NCBI RefSeq assembly: GCF_023806125.1
Contig: NZ_JAMSKT010000008.1
Coordinates: 62,001-126,000, forward strand
DNA: 64,000 nt
Origin: Clostridium caldaquaticum
GTDB taxonomy: Bacteria; Bacillota; Clostridia; Clostridiales; Clostridiaceae
Direction of reading: 5' to 3'
Each line of letters begins with the position of its first letter. Position 1 is the stretch's first letter. A program made the translations under genes and the position numbers. The notes under the pieces were generated by a model. It worked only from the letters and a program-made list of their open reading frames with translations. It was not told the origin of the DNA and made no database searches. Positions 17,741 through 25,042 of the stretch are shown one piece after another.

Positions 17741-18709
17741 CTAGAATAATGACTGATCGTTTAGCTTTTTAGCAGAATAATTAGCAATAATTAACAACAC
17801 AAATGATATTATTGATTTAAACAATCCAACTGCTGATGCATAAGAAAACATTCCATTCTGAAGCCCATATCTATATACATAAGTATCAATTACGTCTGAA
17901 TAATTCATTATTGCATTGTTTTGCATAAGTAACTGTTGTTCAAATCCAGCATTAAGAATTCCCCCTATTGCTAGAACCAACAATATTACAATTGTAGGTT
18001 TAAGTGATGGCAATGTTATATGAATCATCTGCTGAATTCTATTTGCTCCGTCCACCTTTGCCGCTTCATACTGTTCCTGACTTATACCTGCTATTGCGGA
18101 TAAATATATAATAGAGTTATACCCCATAACCTTCCAGGTGTTTGCAAAAGCTATTATCCACCAAAAATACTCACCCTTTTGAAAGAATAAAATATTAGAA
18201 TCGGTTAAATGAAGTGTCTTTAAAATATTATTTACTACTCCTTCTGAGGACAACAAAGTAAGGAATATATTTGCGGCAATAACCCAGGAGATGAAGTAAG
18301 GCAAATACGATACAGTCTGCACAAATTTTTTAGTAAATATACTTCTTACCTCATTAAGTGCCAGTGCAAGTATTATTGGAGCTGGAAAAGACATAATCAA
18401 GGTTAAGAGACTCATTGCTAAAGTGTTTCTTATAACAATATAAAAATCTGGACTGCTTACAAAATATCTAAACCACTCAAGTCCTACAAACTTACTGTTT
18501 AAAAGTCCTTTAAAAAACGGTTCTCCTGTTGGTGTATAATTTACAAAAGCCATATACAAGCCATACATCGGTGCATAGCAAATCACAATTACCCAAACTA
18601 AAGCTGGCAGAAGAAGTAAATACAGATATCTCTGCTCCCAAAGCTTTTTCAATAATTTATTGTTTTTGTTCTTTTTAATCTTAGTATTTAAATCAGTTAT
18701 TGTCTCCAT
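17741..18709 (-). CDS. Carbohydrate ABC transporter permease (LplB type)
   Basis: 322 aa. A basic N-terminal tail of about 30 residues leads into six membrane segments (the first is LYLLLLPALVWVIVICYAPMYG). The EAA loop reads EQYEAAKVDGANRIQQMIHITLP, and the LplB-specific block GLYMAFVNYTPTGEPFFKGL follows TM1. It is the first gene of the operon, with GGGTGG as ribosome binding site. A TATACT -10 lies just upstream (minus strand) without a good -35, consistent with activation by the YesMN-like system. Confidence 0.93.
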   Translation of the reverse strand: METITDLNTKIKKNKNNKLLKKLWEQRYLYLLLLPALVWVIVICYAPMYGLYMAFVNYTPTGEPFFKGLLNSKFVGLEWFRYFVSSPDFYIVIRNTLAMSLLTLIMSFPAPIILALALNEVRSIFTKKFVQTVSYLPYFISWVIAANIFLTLLSSEGVVNNILKTLHLTDSNILFFQKGEYFWWIIAFANTWKVMGYNSIIYLSAIAGISQEQYEAAKVDGANRIQQMIHITLPSLKPTIVILLVLAIGGILNAGFEQQLLMQNNAIMNYSDVIDTYVYRYGLQNGMFSYASAVGLFKSIISFVLLIIANYSAKKLNDQSLF

Positions 18710-18902
18710 AAAACCACCCTTTCCTTAAATATTGCATAGTATAATCACTTCATAGAATAAAACTTTGACTTCTGTTTTGAATGCAGTGTTAATTTCTAAG
18801 GTCAATTTAATTTTACAATCTACTGCAACCATTTACAATTTAACATTTTTCAGAATTATAGTCGAAATTAACAAAGTTGAATTTAATAAATATTTCAAAA
18901 AA

Positions 18903-18941
18903 TTAAAAATTCCCAGAGGATAATCCTCTAGGAATTTTTAA
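18903..18941 (-). terminator. Terminator of the thioredoxin system
   Basis: TTAAAAATTCC-AGAGGA and TCCTCT-GGAATTTTTAA pair over 17 bp with one mismatch and a 3-nt loop, followed on the minus strand by a T-run. It ends the trx/reductase transcript. Confidence 0.85.
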
Positions 18942-19797
18942 TTTTAGAATCAATATAAGCTACAGCATTTAAAGCAGCTACTTGACCTTCACCCGCCGCC
19001 TTAAGATATTGATACGGTCTTCCAATACAATCTCCTGCAGCATAACAGCCTTCTATATTGGTTCTCATATTTCTATCAACTTTTATATGGCCATTTTCTA
19101 TTTGAAGTCCTGGAACTAACTGCCCAGGAGGAACGCTGTCCTTTAAAATAAATATACCGTCAGTATTAATTTCACCATTTTTAAATACCAATCTATCAGC
19201 CAGACTATCTCCCTGTATTTCTAAAGGTCTGTCATTTATTACTTGTATATTGCTTCTTAAATTATAATCTGCTTTATACATAGGAATATAGTAAGTTTTT
19301 GCTGCAAGCTCGCTTACATAGTTGGCATCCTCTTCACCCTCATGATTATAGCCTATGATAGCAACTGTTTTTCCTTTATAAAGGGGTGCATCACAGGTAG
19401 CACAGTAGCCTACCCCTCTTCCTAAAAACTCTTCTTCTCCTTTAAGAGGTTTTGTATACTCTACTCCTGTTGCTAAAATAACAGCAGTAGCTTCATACAT
19501 TTTTTCATTTACCATAAGAGCAAAATAATCTCCCATGGCATAAATATTATTTATCCTCTCATTAGTTATGTCTATATCCATTGCATCAAGATGCTTTTGA
19601 AACTCATTTTTAAGAGCTTCGCCAGTGATATCAGGCAGACCTAAATAGTTATTAATCTTTGGAGCTTTGATAAGCTTTGTGCTTAAGTCTTTAGTTCCGA
19701 ATATAATTATATTTTTATTTCTTATCTTAGCATTTACAGCTGCTGAAATTCCTGCAGGCCCACTGCCAACTATAGCTATATCATATCTGTCAGCCAA
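18928..19797 (-). CDS. Thioredoxin reductase-like flavoprotein lacking NADPH motifs (FFTR type)
   Basis: 289 aa. The FAD-binding GSGPAG motif is at residues 11-16, the redox CATC at C132/C135, and the C-terminal FAD motif GCYAAGDCIGRPYQY is intact. In the second Rossmann domain the expected GGGNSA and HRR motifs of NADPH-dependent TrxB are absent. In their place are IIGYNHEGEEDANY and YIPMYKAD. This matches ferredoxin-dependent flavin thioredoxin reductases described in clostridia, which take electrons from reduced ferredoxin. It reduces the thioredoxin encoded 24 bp upstream. A TTG start at 19797 (8 nt after GAGG) is preferred over the GTG at 19806. The terminator stem overlaps the last codons. 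Confidence 0.85.
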   Translation of the reverse strand: MADRYDIAIVGSGPAGISAAVNAKIRNKNIIIFGTKDLSTKLIKAPKINNYLGLPDITGEALKNEFQKHLDAMDIDITNERINNIYAMGDYFALMVNEKMYEATAVILATGVEYTKPLKGEEEFLGRGVGYCATCDAPLYKGKTVAIIGYNHEGEEDANYVSELAAKTYYIPMYKADYNLRSNIQVINDRPLEIQGDSLADRLVFKNGEINTDGIFILKDSVPPGQLVPGLQIENGHIKVDRNMRTNIEGCYAAGDCIGRPYQYLKAAGEGQVAALNAVAYIDSKIKNS

Positions 19798-19821
19798 GTC
19801 TTTCACCTCATTTATAACCAG

Positions 19822-20136
19822 TTAGATGTGCTTTTCAAGAAGCTGTTTTATATCTGCTTTTGGTCTGAAACCAATCATTGTATCTACTGCTAATCCTTTT
19901 TTAAACACCATAACTGTTGGTATGCTTGATATTCTATATTTCTGTGATGTAACTGGGTTATTATCCACATTAACTTTTATGAATTTTACCTTGCCTTCAT
20001 ACTCTGCTGAAAGCTCATCTAAAACTGGTGAAAGCATTCTGCATGGTCCACACCAAGGAGCCCAAAAATCAACTACTACAGGAACATCTCCCTCACTTAT
20101 TTCTTCGATAAAATTGTTATCCATAACTTCTTTCAT
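19822..20136 (-). CDS. trxA: Thioredoxin
   Basis: A 104-aa classical thioredoxin with the WCGPCR active site in DFWAPWCGPCRMLSP, the buried Asp, and the cis-Pro loop ISSIPTVMVFKKG. It is a cytoplasmic protein-disulfide reductase, co-transcribed with the flavoprotein reductase downstream. The ATG at 20136 lies 8 nt after AGGAGG; an ATG at 20142 is only 2 nt from that site and unlikely. Confidence 0.95.
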   Translation of the reverse strand: MKEVMDNNFIEEISEGDVPVVVDFWAPWCGPCRMLSPVLDELSAEYEGKVKFIKVNVDNNPVTSQKYRISSIPTVMVFKKGLAVDTMIGFRPKADIKQLLEKHI

Positions 20137-20180
20137 TTTCATTACCTCCTATATACCCCTAACAGGTATTTTATATTATT

Positions 20181-20209
20181 ATTTTACAACATATTTTTAT
20201 GTAAATCAA
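20181..20209 (-). promoter_or_regulatory. Sigma-A promoter of the thioredoxin operon
   Basis: On the minus strand TTGATT, a 17-bp spacer and TAAAAT precede the thioredoxin gene by about 45 bp. Confidence 0.55.
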
Positions 20210-20463
20210 TACCCTATATCTATTTAATAATAATTATTATATAGCTTTAATCTTAAGTCAATTCTATTTAATCTTTAAACAAACTTTGTATTCTCCAGAG
20301 GTTTCCTATACATTTGCACCTCATTCTATACTATTTATTATCTTTACAATTATTCCTTTTATTTATACACATATCTCTTTATTCTCTGCAGTTATAATAA
20401 ATATGTATGTATGAATACCTTGTTTAATTAACAGTTTAAATATATATCTAACTATCTATGCAT
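20210..20463. other. AT-rich intergenic region, nothing recognised
   Basis: Between the thioredoxin promoter and the adk terminator there is no open frame with a ribosome binding site. No riboswitch core, tRNA or repeat was recognised on either strand. Confidence 0.6.
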
Positions 20464-20504
20464 TAAAAAATCAAAAATGCTGTAAAGCTTAAAACTCTAC
20501 AGCA
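20464..20504 (-). terminator. Terminator of the second adenylate kinase gene
   Basis: TGCTGTA (20478-20484) and TACAGCA (20498-20504) form the stem, followed on the minus strand by ATTTTTGATTTTTT. It makes the adk paralogue a single-gene transcript. Confidence 0.8.
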
Positions 20505-20533
20505 ACTAGGTTTGAAATTTTTCTTCTGCTTTA

Positions 20534-21181
20534 TCAAACCGCTTTTAAAAAACTGCATATATTATAAAAAATATCTTTAGCATCAGCATTACCTTGTATA
20601 GTTTGTAATATACCTAATTGTTTATAATAACTTACAATAGGCTGTATAGATTTATTGTATATTTCCAGTCTATCTAAAACTATATTTTCTTTATCATCAT
20701 ATCTATGCATTAAAATACTGCCACAAACCTCACACTTATCTCCATATTTAGAAGGATTAAACTTAATATGATAACTTGCACCACATTGACCGCAGAATCT
20801 TCTCCCTGCAATTCTCTCTAAAATAATATTTTTTGATACATCAATTAAAAAAACCTTATCGATAAACTGTCTTTTTTCAACTAATATTAAATCAAGTTTC
20901 TTTGCCTGATATATATTTCGTGGAAATCCATCAAGTAAAAATCCATCATTATATTGTTTTTGGTTTAAAGTTTCTTTAATTATTGAAACTGTAATATCAT
21001 CAGGAACAAGATTACCACTTTCAATAAACTCTTTTGCTTTAATACCTAAAGCAGTCTTCTCTTTTATTTGTGCTCGAAATATATCTCCTGTTGATATATG
21101 AGGTATATTAAAATATTCACAAATTAACTTAGCCTGAGTTCCCTTACCCGCTCCTGGTGCACCTAATAACACAATTTTCAT
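20534..21181 (-). CDS. adk: Adenylate kinase (second copy, sigma-54 controlled)
   Basis: 215 aa. The P-loop is [10 protein letters not shown], followed by the AMP-site segment [15 protein letters not shown], and a zinc-ribbon LID (CGQC ... CEVC). The reaction is ATP + AMP to 2 ADP. It is clearly paralogous to the spc-operon adk at 56623-57273 but more diverged (DGFPRNIYQA, RRFCGQC), so it is probably a specialised isoenzyme. The ATG at 21181 follows GGAGG by 8 nt; an upstream TTG overlaps that site. A -24/-12 promoter and activator sites lie in the 218 bp between this gene and the HPr-domain sigma-54 activator. Confidence 0.92.
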   Translation of the reverse strand: MKIVLLGAPGAGKGTQAKLICEYFNIPHISTGDIFRAQIKEKTALGIKAKEFIESGNLVPDDITVSIIKETLNQKQYNDGFLLDGFPRNIYQAKKLDLILVEKRQFIDKVFLIDVSKNIILERIAGRRFCGQCGASYHIKFNPSKYGDKCEVCGSILMHRYDDKENIVLDRLEIYNKSIQPIVSYYKQLGILQTIQGNADAKDIFYNICSFLKAV

Positions 21182-21218
21182 AATCACAACCTCCAAGTTT
21201 ATTAATGTTTATTTAACT

Positions 21219-21235
21219 AGCAATTATCATGCCAT
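21219..21235 (-). promoter_or_regulatory. Sigma-54 (-24/-12) promoter for adk paralogue
   Basis: The minus strand reads TGGCATGATAATTGCT. GG and GC are separated by exactly 10 bp, matching the sigma-54 consensus TGGCACGnnnnTTGCW with a single T for C change. It is almost identical to the ptsI promoter at 41936-41953. The start site would be near 21208, giving a leader of about 27 nt. Confidence 0.85.
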
Positions 21236-21307
21236 TTTCTTAAATAACTATTTAATAATACTTAGAGCTATTTTAAATTCTCTTAACACATAAAAACATT
21301 TTTACAC

Positions 21308-21324
21308 TTGATAATTTTTGTCAA
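21308..21324. promoter_or_regulatory. Activator site (UAS) 1 for adk
   Basis: TTGATAATTTTTGTCAA, a 17-bp dyad with arms TTGATA/TGTCAA. It is centred about 96 bp upstream of the -12 element, typical for a sigma-54 enhancer, and identical to site 2. Confidence 0.75.
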
Positions 21325-21340
21325 CCATACTTCTTATAGG

Positions 21341-21357
21341 TTGATAATTTTTGTCAA
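21341..21357. promoter_or_regulatory. Activator site (UAS) 2 for adk
   Basis: An exact second copy of the 17-bp dyad, 33 bp (about three helical turns) from site 1, so two activator dimers would sit on the same DNA face. Confidence 0.75.
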
Positions 21358-21381
21358 GTCCTGTTTAATATTTTTAACAGC

Positions 21382-21398
21382 TTTACAAATTTTATCAA
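21382..21398. promoter_or_regulatory. Possible degenerate third activator site
   Basis: TTTACAAATTTTATCAA keeps the right arm TATCAA at the same spacing but has a changed left arm. It lies immediately after the activator gene's stop codon. Confidence 0.35.
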
Positions 21399-21399
21399 C

Positions 21400-23406
21400 T
21401 CAATTATCATTAATTATTCCATATTTCTCACACTTTAGTGCTACTGTACGATGAGAAATCCCTAGAGCTTTTCCCGCTTTATTATAGCTTTTATATTTTT
21501 TCATTGCCATTTTTATTATTTGCTTCTCATATTCTTCCATAGTAAGCATATCGTCGTTTTCAAGTTTAAAGGTATCTTCCTTCTTAGGTCTTATATTTGT
21601 TAAATATATTGGCAAATCTCTTTCAGTAATAATTTCATCCTCACAAATATTTATAGCACGTTCGATTATATTTTCCAGCTCTCTTATGTTTCCAGGCCAA
21701 TTATAATCCTGCAGATAAATAAGAGCCTCCTTGCTTATTCCTTTAACATTCTTATCAAGTTTCTTGTTTATTTTATTTATAAAGTGCTCAGCTAAAAGAC
21801 TTATATCTTCTTTTCTATTTCTTAAAGGAGGGAGCTGAATTGTTATAACATTAAGCCTATAGTATAAATCCTCTCTAAATTCACCTTTTTCAATCATTTC
21901 TTCTAAATGCCTGTTAGTTGCAGCAATTACTCTTACATCAACCTTTTTTGTAGTTATTCCGCCTACACTTTCAAACTCTTTCTCCTGAAGAACTCGTAAA
22001 AGTTTAACCTGCATTGACTTTTGCATATCACCAATTTCATCGAGAAATATAGTTCCCCCATCTGCCAGAGAAAACTTTCCAAGCTTACTTGTCACAGCTC
22101 CAGTAAAAGCCCCTTTTTCATATCCAAACAATTCACTTTCAAGTAAGTTTTCTGGAATTGCAGCACAATTTACTCTAATAAAAGGTTTATCTTTTCGATT
22201 GCTGTTATTATGAATTGCTTTTGCGATTAATTCTTTACCTGTACCGCTTTCACCACGCAATAAAACAGTAGAAACTGATTTAGAAGCTTTTTCTGCCATA
22301 TAAAGACTTTCTTTAAGACTATTGTTTGAACCAATGATATCTGCAAATGAGCTGCTTAATTTCGAAAATCGTGATAACTCTTTCTTGTAATAATTTATCT
22401 CTTCCTGAGATTCTTCCAGTTTACTTAATATATTTTTAATATGATTTACTGGTCTAAGTATTGAAATAATACCTTTAAAGTTATTATCTATAAATACAGG
22501 CCCTACTGTAGCTACCATATCCATGCCTTCTTTTTGATAAACAAAGTTTTCAACCTTTTCTCTTGAGTTAAATACCTTCATTCGAAGTCCATCAGGGGAT
22601 AAATCTTTTAGGTCTTTTCCTAACGCATCCTTATTTGAAACTGGAATATACTTTGTATATGACGGATTTAAATAACTTATTTTTCTGTTTTCATCAACAA
22701 AACAAATTAAATCACTACTGTACTCTAGTATCATGCTGAATTTTTCATTTAGTTCTTTCACAGTTACCAGTTCCGAAATGTCCTGGAATATTTCAACTGC
22801 ACCAATAATACTATCCCCGGAAAACATGGGACAACTTGTAACTAAAACCTCAGTATTATTTATTATTTGGGTTACCCCGGTATACTTTTCCTTATTCTTA
22901 ATTACAGAAGGCAAATCAGAAGTTGGAATAACTTCTAAAATATTTTTTCCAATAACTTCTTGAAGATTTCTATTTATAAACTTAAGACCGTAACTATTCA
23001 TTGATATAATAGATGAATTTATGTCAACAACTACTATACCTACAGGTATACTTTGAATTATCTGTTCATTAACTATATTGCCTTGTACCATAATATTGTC
23101 TAAATTATTCAAACTTGCAGTTTTATCTGTTGAAAGCCTGCTTATAAATTCGCAAAGTTCTGTTACTGCATTTTTACCTTCTATGCTGTCTTCCATACAG
23201 GAAATTTCTATTATATCATCTTTTGATATTTTGAGGGATACCAAAGCAATCATACTGATAGCAATAGGTGTAGAAACTGTAGTTTTTCTTATATATAAAT
23301 TAATACCATATTTGCCCTTAAGCATATCTGCCTTATTTACTATTTCTGCCGCAATTCTTGCATGAATGCCTAAGGAATTACTAACGGTAACTGTTTTAAT
23401 AAACAT
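21400..23406 (-). CDS. HPr-domain sigma-54 activator (HPr-PAS-PAS-AAA+-HTH)
   Basis: 668 aa. Residues 1-90 form an HPr-like PTS phosphocarrier domain: GIHAR places His15 and Arg17 exactly as in HPr, and ISMIALVSL places Ser51 where HPr has the regulatory Ser46. Two PAS domains follow (about 105-215 and 220-330), then a short coiled coil. The sigma-54 AAA+ domain (about 360-595) has [14 protein letters not shown] for sigma-54 contact, and [12 protein letters not shown] TyrR-like HTH ([22 protein letters not shown]) ends the protein. It most likely binds the 17-bp dyads directly downstream and activates the adk paralogue. Its gene follows a TPR protein gene by 39 bp. It is a close paralogue of 42157-43824, with one extra PAS domain. 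Confidence 0.9.
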   Translation of the reverse strand: MFIKTVTVSNSLGIHARIAAEIVNKADMLKGKYGINLYIRKTTVSTPIAISMIALVSLKISKDDIIEISCMEDSIEGKNAVTELCEFISRLSTDKTASLNNLDNIMVQGNIVNEQIIQSIPVGIVVVDINSSIISMNSYGLKFINRNLQEVIGKNILEVIPTSDLPSVIKNKEKYTGVTQIINNTEVLVTSCPMFSGDSIIGAVEIFQDISELVTVKELNEKFSMILEYSSDLICFVDENRKISYLNPSYTKYIPVSNKDALGKDLKDLSPDGLRMKVFNSREKVENFVYQKEGMDMVATVGPVFIDNNFKGIISILRPVNHIKNILSKLEESQEEINYYKKELSRFSKLSSSFADIIGSNNSLKESLYMAEKASKSVSTVLLRGESGTGKELIAKAIHNNSNRKDKPFIRVNCAAIPENLLESELFGYEKGAFTGAVTSKLGKFSLADGGTIFLDEIGDMQKSMQVKLLRVLQEKEFESVGGITTKKVDVRVIAATNRHLEEMIEKGEFREDLYYRLNVITIQLPPLRNRKEDISLLAEHFINKINKKLDKNVKGISKEALIYLQDYNWPGNIRELENIIERAINICEDEIITERDLPIYLTNIRPKKEDTFKLENDDMLTMEEYEKQIIKMAMKKYKSYNKAGKALGISHRTVALKCEKYGIINDN

Positions 23407-23445
23407 TTTATCCTCCTTGCATTCCCTGTTTCAATCAGGGTAACT

Positions 23446-24690
23446 TTAATTCCTCTTTAATATTCCTTTTATTATGGAATTATTATAAATAGATTTAGGA
23501 TAAGCTTTAACCAGCTTTTCAGCGTAGTTTCTAGCTGCATCATTATCAATATTTTTATATATCAAAGCAAGTTCATAAAGTACTGTATCCTCATAATCTC
23601 CGCTAGGATATTTACTGTCATATTCTTTGTAGTATTTCAAAGCCTTTTCTATATCTCCCTTGCTTTCATAGCTAAACCCAAGAAAATAAATTACATGTGA
23701 ATAAAGGTAGCTACTGCTTCCAATATTATAGGCTTTCGTTAAATAATCTATTGCCTCATCATAATTTTTACGTCCTGCAGCTTCTCTGCCTCTATTATAA
23801 AAATACTCTACCCCACCGTCTTTTATTATTTCTTCAGTTTTCACTAATAAATACTTATCACCTACATTTAATTCTTTACCTTGCCATTTAAAAAAAATTG
23901 TGTATAGCTTATCATAATTTTTACTCTCTAAAGCTTTTTTAATATCTTCTGAGGGGAATAGCTCTACAGCTTCCTCCTTCTTTTCCTCCTGCTTATCTAC
24001 TGTACTTTTTTGCTGTATATCAGAAATATTTTTAGAAGTTATATTTAAATTATTTTCTTTTATTTCAGGTTTGTTATAAACCTTGGCTGGACTACTTATA
24101 AATCTTGATATAACTGTAAAAATAACGATAAAACCTATAATAAGTATTGATAAATTTATATACTTTATTTTAAATTTCTTTTCTATTATGCCGAATTTTA
24201 TCAGTTCTTTCTTATATCCTAAGGCAATCTTGTTTTCTTTATCTATTTTTAACACTTCATCTATAGCTTTTAAAGCTTTTTTATATTCACCAGTTTTAAT
24301 GGCACAAAGTGCTATGCAGTTATTTACATTTATACTGTTAAAATCACTTTTTTTACACTCTTCAAGAAGCTTTAATGCTTCCTTTATTCTAACTTCTTTT
24401 GCTTTTTTTACAGCAAGCTCGTATAAAGACTGTTTTTCTTTATCATCTTTGCTGTCTTCCAGATATTTTTTAGATACTAAATCCTTATTTACCTCAAAAT
24501 TCATTTTCCATAAAGCTTGAGCATTATTAAGGTCTCCTTTTAAATAATAAAGAAGACCTTTAAGATTTATGGCAGAACTATTTTTTAAATTCTCAGAAAT
24601 ACTTTTTTCGCAATATTCCAATGATTTGTCAATATATCCATCATTATAATAATTAACTGCCTTTGTATATAACTTAGTAGACTTATCCAT
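23446..24690 (-). CDS. TPR-repeat membrane protein
   Basis: 414 aa. N-terminal TPR-like helical repeats (about 1-160; YNDGYIDKSLEYCEKSI, KTGEYKKALKAIDEVLKID) lie on the cytoplasmic side. One membrane helix is at about 178-198 (NLSILIIGFIVIFTVI). A Lys/Glu-rich linker leads to a second TPR block (about 295-410; AGRKNYDEAIDYLTKAYN, SKGDIEKALKYYKEYD) outside. No enzymatic domain is visible. It is probably a scaffold, co-transcribed with the HPr-domain activator 39 bp downstream; a functional link is only suggested by this arrangement. Confidence 0.8.
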   Translation of the reverse strand: MDKSTKLYTKAVNYYNDGYIDKSLEYCEKSISENLKNSSAINLKGLLYYLKGDLNNAQALWKMNFEVNKDLVSKKYLEDSKDDKEKQSLYELAVKKAKEVRIKEALKLLEECKKSDFNSINVNNCIALCAIKTGEYKKALKAIDEVLKIDKENKIALGYKKELIKFGIIEKKFKIKYINLSILIIGFIVIFTVISRFISSPAKVYNKPEIKENNLNITSKNISDIQQKSTVDKQEEKKEEAVELFPSEDIKKALESKNYDKLYTIFFKWQGKELNVGDKYLLVKTEEIIKDGGVEYFYNRGREAAGRKNYDEAIDYLTKAYNIGSSSYLYSHVIYFLGFSYESKGDIEKALKYYKEYDSKYPSGDYEDTVLYELALIYKNIDNDAARNYAEKLVKAYPKSIYNNSIIKGILKRN

Positions 24691-24816
24691 ACTATACCTC
24701 TTATAAATATAATATTATGTATTTATTATAATTGTATTTAAACTATATATCTACTACCATCTTTTATAGAAATAAGTATATACCTTAAATCATAGGTGTA
24801 AGAAACAAAACTAACT

Positions 24817-24829
24817 ATAACCGTCCCTA
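24817..24829 (-). repeat. Interspersed repeat GGGACGGTTAT, inverted copy
   Basis: ATAACCGTCCCTA is the reverse complement of the TAGGGACGGTTAT core seen at 901 and 9235-9343. It lies in the 352-bp gap between the TPR and lipoprotein genes. Confidence 0.6.
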
Positions 24830-24919
24830 ATTTATTTTGTTGTAAAAATTTACTAATTTAGCTTAGTGATTTTTATATTTTCAACAATGATATTCAGATT
24901 TGTATATGATAAACTAATC

Positions 24920-24959
24920 ATGTCAAACGTTTACATTGACCTAGGTGATTACTTATTAT
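24920..24959 (+). promoter_or_regulatory. Candidate promoter with overlapping palindrome
   Basis: TTTACA (24930-24935), an 18-bp spacer and TATTAT (24954-24959) could be the lipoprotein promoter. The -35 overlaps ATGTCAAACGTTTACAT (24920-24936), a near-palindrome with an AAACGTTT core like LacI/CcpA-family operators but with one extra base. A short hairpin, AGTGCCTT/AAGGTACT (24961-24990), follows in the leader. Confidence 0.4.
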
Positions 24960-25042
24960 CAGTGCCTTAATAATCCGCGGAAAAGGTACTTACAAAGTTC
25001 TAACATAATAGCCTTTTAATTCATATTAGAAAGGAGAAAAAA

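Noticed and set aside
20210-20463. Riboswitch or small RNA in the gap upstream of the thioredoxin gene
   Set aside because: No known riboswitch core was recognised and no stable long stem stands out apart from the adk terminator.
24920-24936. CcpA cre site before the lipoprotein gene
   Set aside because: The AAACGTTT core is cre-like, but one extra base breaks the symmetry and the right half does not match the consensus. It is kept only as a generic palindrome.
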